Part shown: piece after piece, positions 5,801 through 6,070 of the stretch
Numbering within the stretch: the stretch's first letter is position 1
Layout of the letters: each line of letters begins with the position of its first letter
From: an uncultured delta proteobacterium
Lineage (GTDB): Bacteria > Myxococcota_A > Polyangia > Polyangiales > Ga0077539
Direction of reading: 5' to 3'
Assembly (NCBI GenBank): GCA_903860995.1
Contig: CAIOSS010001044.1
Location: 1-6,070 of the forward strand
DNA: 6,070 bases
Made by a program: the position numbers and the translations under genes
The notes under the pieces: generated by a model
Database searches by the model: none
Told to the model about the DNA's origin: nothing
What the model saw: only the letters and a program-made list of their open reading frames with translations

Positions 5801-6070
5801 GGACGGGTGGCTGTCGATCCACGCCAACACCATCACGGTGAACGGCACGGTGACGGCGTCGGGTCGCGGCTACGGCGGCGGCGGCGGCGGCGGCGGCTCG
5901 GTGGGGCTGCGGGGTCGCGGGGGCGCCGGGGGCCTCGGCGGCAACGGCGGCAACGGTGGGGGCAGCATCACGGGAGGCGGCGGCGGGGGGTCGCCCGGCG
6001 GCGTGGGCGGCACGGCGGGCGAGGGACCTGGCGGCGACGGCACGATGCTCGGCGGCGGCTCCGGCGGAAC
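2892..6070 (+). CDS. Giant cysteine-repeat / FN3 / glycine-rich lipoprotein B (3' end outside window)
   Basis: This is a predicted exported lipoprotein; 1059 complete codons are visible and the frame is open at the edge. Residues 1-22 are a signal ending in lipobox LAAC (Cys22). Residues 23-72 are an Asp/Pro/Ala linker. Residues 75-174 hold cysteine modules with two CVEC...CPAG motifs (Cys97/100 and Cys151/154). At 175-231 is a Stig1-like module (ACPTGQACC...HCGGC) matching lipoprotein A. Residues 232-789 are eleven 52-residue repeats with eight cysteines per complete unit, the last one degenerate. About 807-900 is a fibronectin III-like domain (ANWDATTGATQYRVSVG, then TYYVTVQPFN). Then TWDGV...VTVAAGVTVRAQG...ITVNGTVTASG suggests beta-strand-rich rungs, running into a Gly-rich tract from residue 991. 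The start is fixed by GGAGG at 2882. The architecture resembles myxobacterial cysteine-rich proteins of the MXAN_6577-like kind, from memory. A surface, adhesive or matrix role is inference; no catalytic motif is visible. Confidence 0.9.
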   Translation, partial: MGGTGRSPVFALVFVAAALAACGEGRSVVGGPSDTGSADAFDAVAIDVPAIDAPSQDVPEELIDTPAPVDVSMRCAANTDCMGSPTGNVCDLSSGRCVECLPASDTCPAGRYCDDSNRCLTGCRNDEACRMAGPMDGGVPATRCLPTTRACVECITDEHCPAGSLCVGNACAAGCSATRACPTGQACCAAACADVQASTVHCGGCDMACRTPNGTPACRNGTCAVGMCTAPFADCDGAAANGCEVDTLNAVEHCGGCGMACSTRGNAMARCAAGRCEITCNAGFADCDMDPANGCEADTRVSVLHCGACGRACTPPNAEATCAMGACGIARCNAGFGDCDGNASNGCETDLRLTPSHCGMCGNGCPSRANAAAVCAAGTCASICVSGFLDCDGDGSNGCEADLRTSTTSCGGCGRACAPPRATGVCEGGACRIATCAAGFADCNMDPADGCEVSTVNDRNHCGACSNVCAVPGATAACAAGVCRLDACLAARGDCDGSAGNGCEVDLNAAVTHCGACGASCNLPNATASCAAGRCAVASCNAGFADCNMNPADGCEVNLSTSASHCGSCGNACVFAGGTAACTMGTCTLTMCAAALGDCDGNRSNGCETNLNTTTSHCGACGAACVLANATPDCRSARCAVASCNAGFADCNTNPVDGCEVNTRSDEGNCGACGARCALPGATAVCASGACAVETCTAGRADCDRAPANGCEVDTSGDVSNCGACGTSCALANATPVCTAGACRVGTCNAGFADCDANPANGCEVDLRNDASHCGRCGNACFACAASACLAGGTAARDGSESAGVDLRYQFAPVVAGTGFVRANWDATTGATQYRVSVGTTPGGADTAPARMVTGTSVSLSGLTLRGAWDGVTYYVTVQPFNGAVAGVASTSNGVQIAEAATWDGVSTTGITRGVSANWPASGQTAWYGDHYFETVTVAAGVTVRAQGFGRVSMVPEGVAATAPSVTSPQDGWLSIHANTITVNGTVTASGRGYGGGGGGGGSVGLRGRGGAGGLGGNGGNGGGSITGGGGGGSPGGVGGTAGEGPGGDGTMLGGGSGG
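3015..3074 (+). repeat. Five-residue Asp-period linker in lipoprotein B
   Basis: After the lipobox, Asp recurs every five residues at 42, 47, 52 and 57 (DAVAI, DVPAI, DAPSQ, DVPEE). It is a degenerate 15-bp period within an acidic, proline-containing spacer that probably holds the cysteine domains away from the membrane anchor. Confidence 0.6.
3411..3584 (+). other. Stig1-like cysteine module preceding the repeat array in lipoprotein B
   Basis: Residues 174-231 show GCSATRACPTG, then CC, then C-x-D and HCGGC with further cysteines. The same order occurs in lipoprotein A at residues 86-143 (GCSATQPCPGA, CC, CVD, HCGGCG). In both proteins it directly precedes the first 52-residue unit, so it acts as a conserved cap of the array. 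The cysteine order resembles the Stig1 family as I remember it; a profile search would be needed to confirm. Confidence 0.65.
3585..5258 (+). repeat. Eleven tandem 52-residue (156-bp) cysteine repeats in lipoprotein B
   Basis: Ten complete units start every 156 bases from 3585 (3585, 3741, 3897, 4053, 4209, 4365, 4521, 4677, 4833, 4989); the eleventh starts at 5145 and degenerates after its HCGRCG cluster. No unit gains or loses length. Consensus order: [FRL]-x-D-C-[DN]-x4-[ND]-G-C-E, then HCGxCG and C, then three spaced cysteines and an AG end. Typical cysteine positions are 4, 12, 23, 26, 30, 39, 44 and 49; units 1 and 3 use 40 and 45 instead of 39 and 44. Eight cysteines per unit would allow four disulfides. 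Confidence 0.92.
5310..5592 (+). other. Fibronectin type III-like domain of lipoprotein B
   Basis: Residues about 807-900 follow the FN3 pattern: an early tryptophan (ANWDATTGATQYRVSVG), a middle strand (TSVSLSGLTL), and a late tyrosine pair (GVTYYVTVQPFNG) before the terminal strand. It contains no cysteine, in contrast to the preceding 550 residues, which marks a sharp domain border. Such domains usually act as spacers or binding modules. Confidence 0.65.
5862..6070 (+). repeat. Glycine-rich tract of lipoprotein B with (GGC)8 run
   Basis: From residue 991 to the window end the chain is mostly glycine with scattered Asn, Ser, Arg and Ala. It includes eight consecutive GGC codons at 5874-5897. 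It follows strand-like sequence (ITVNGTVTASG), as in glycine-rich loops inserted into beta-helical surface proteins. The tract continues outside the window, so its length is unknown. Confidence 0.8.

Noticed and set aside
2757..5822. Minus-strand open frame of 1021 codons opposite lipoprotein B
   Set aside because: Its apparent repeats (VDLAAVGR-like) are the antisense image of the cysteine repeat; it has no signal or recognisable domain.

Overview
The window is very GC-rich DNA with strong G/C bias at third codon positions, so long antisense shadow ORFs are abundant. Two large secreted lipoproteins carry Asp/Ala/Pro-rich linkers, 'CVEC...CPAG' cysteine modules, and 'NGCE...HCGxCG' cysteine repeats. 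That style is typical of Myxococcota (Polyangia, Sandaracinus-like), and this is the host I infer. No RNA gene, insertion sequence, CRISPR array or phage gene is visible.

Layout: (1) minus strand, 708 to beyond position 1: a cysteine-rich repeat lipoprotein (A), cut by the left edge. (2) minus strand, 2019-772: an ATP-grasp ligase of unknown substrate, probably starting at GTG. (3) minus strand, 2706-2233: a PaaI-type hotdog-fold thioesterase. (4) a divergent intergenic region, about 2707-2891. (5) plus strand, 2892 to beyond 6070: a giant lipoprotein (B) cut by the right edge. B has a lipobox, an Asp-period linker, cysteine-rich modules, eleven 52-residue cysteine repeats, a fibronectin III-like domain, and the start of a glycine-rich tract.

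The three minus-strand genes could be co-transcribed (gaps of about 213 and 63 bases), although the 213-base gap leaves room for a separate promoter. The two cytoplasmic enzymes sit between two paralogous exported lipoproteins that point away from each other. No direct functional link between the enzymes and the lipoproteins can be shown from the sequence.

The most interesting signal is inside the cysteine repeats. Every complete unit in both proteins is exactly 52 residues. A loop of the form D-C-[D/N]-x4-[N/D]-G-C-E shows complete Asp/Asn reciprocity between its two variable acid positions in all 13 copies. B's array also carries a higher-order two-unit (312-bp) periodicity. These observations suggest a disulfide-locked, possibly metal-binding rod at the cell surface. 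The biochemical role is inference.
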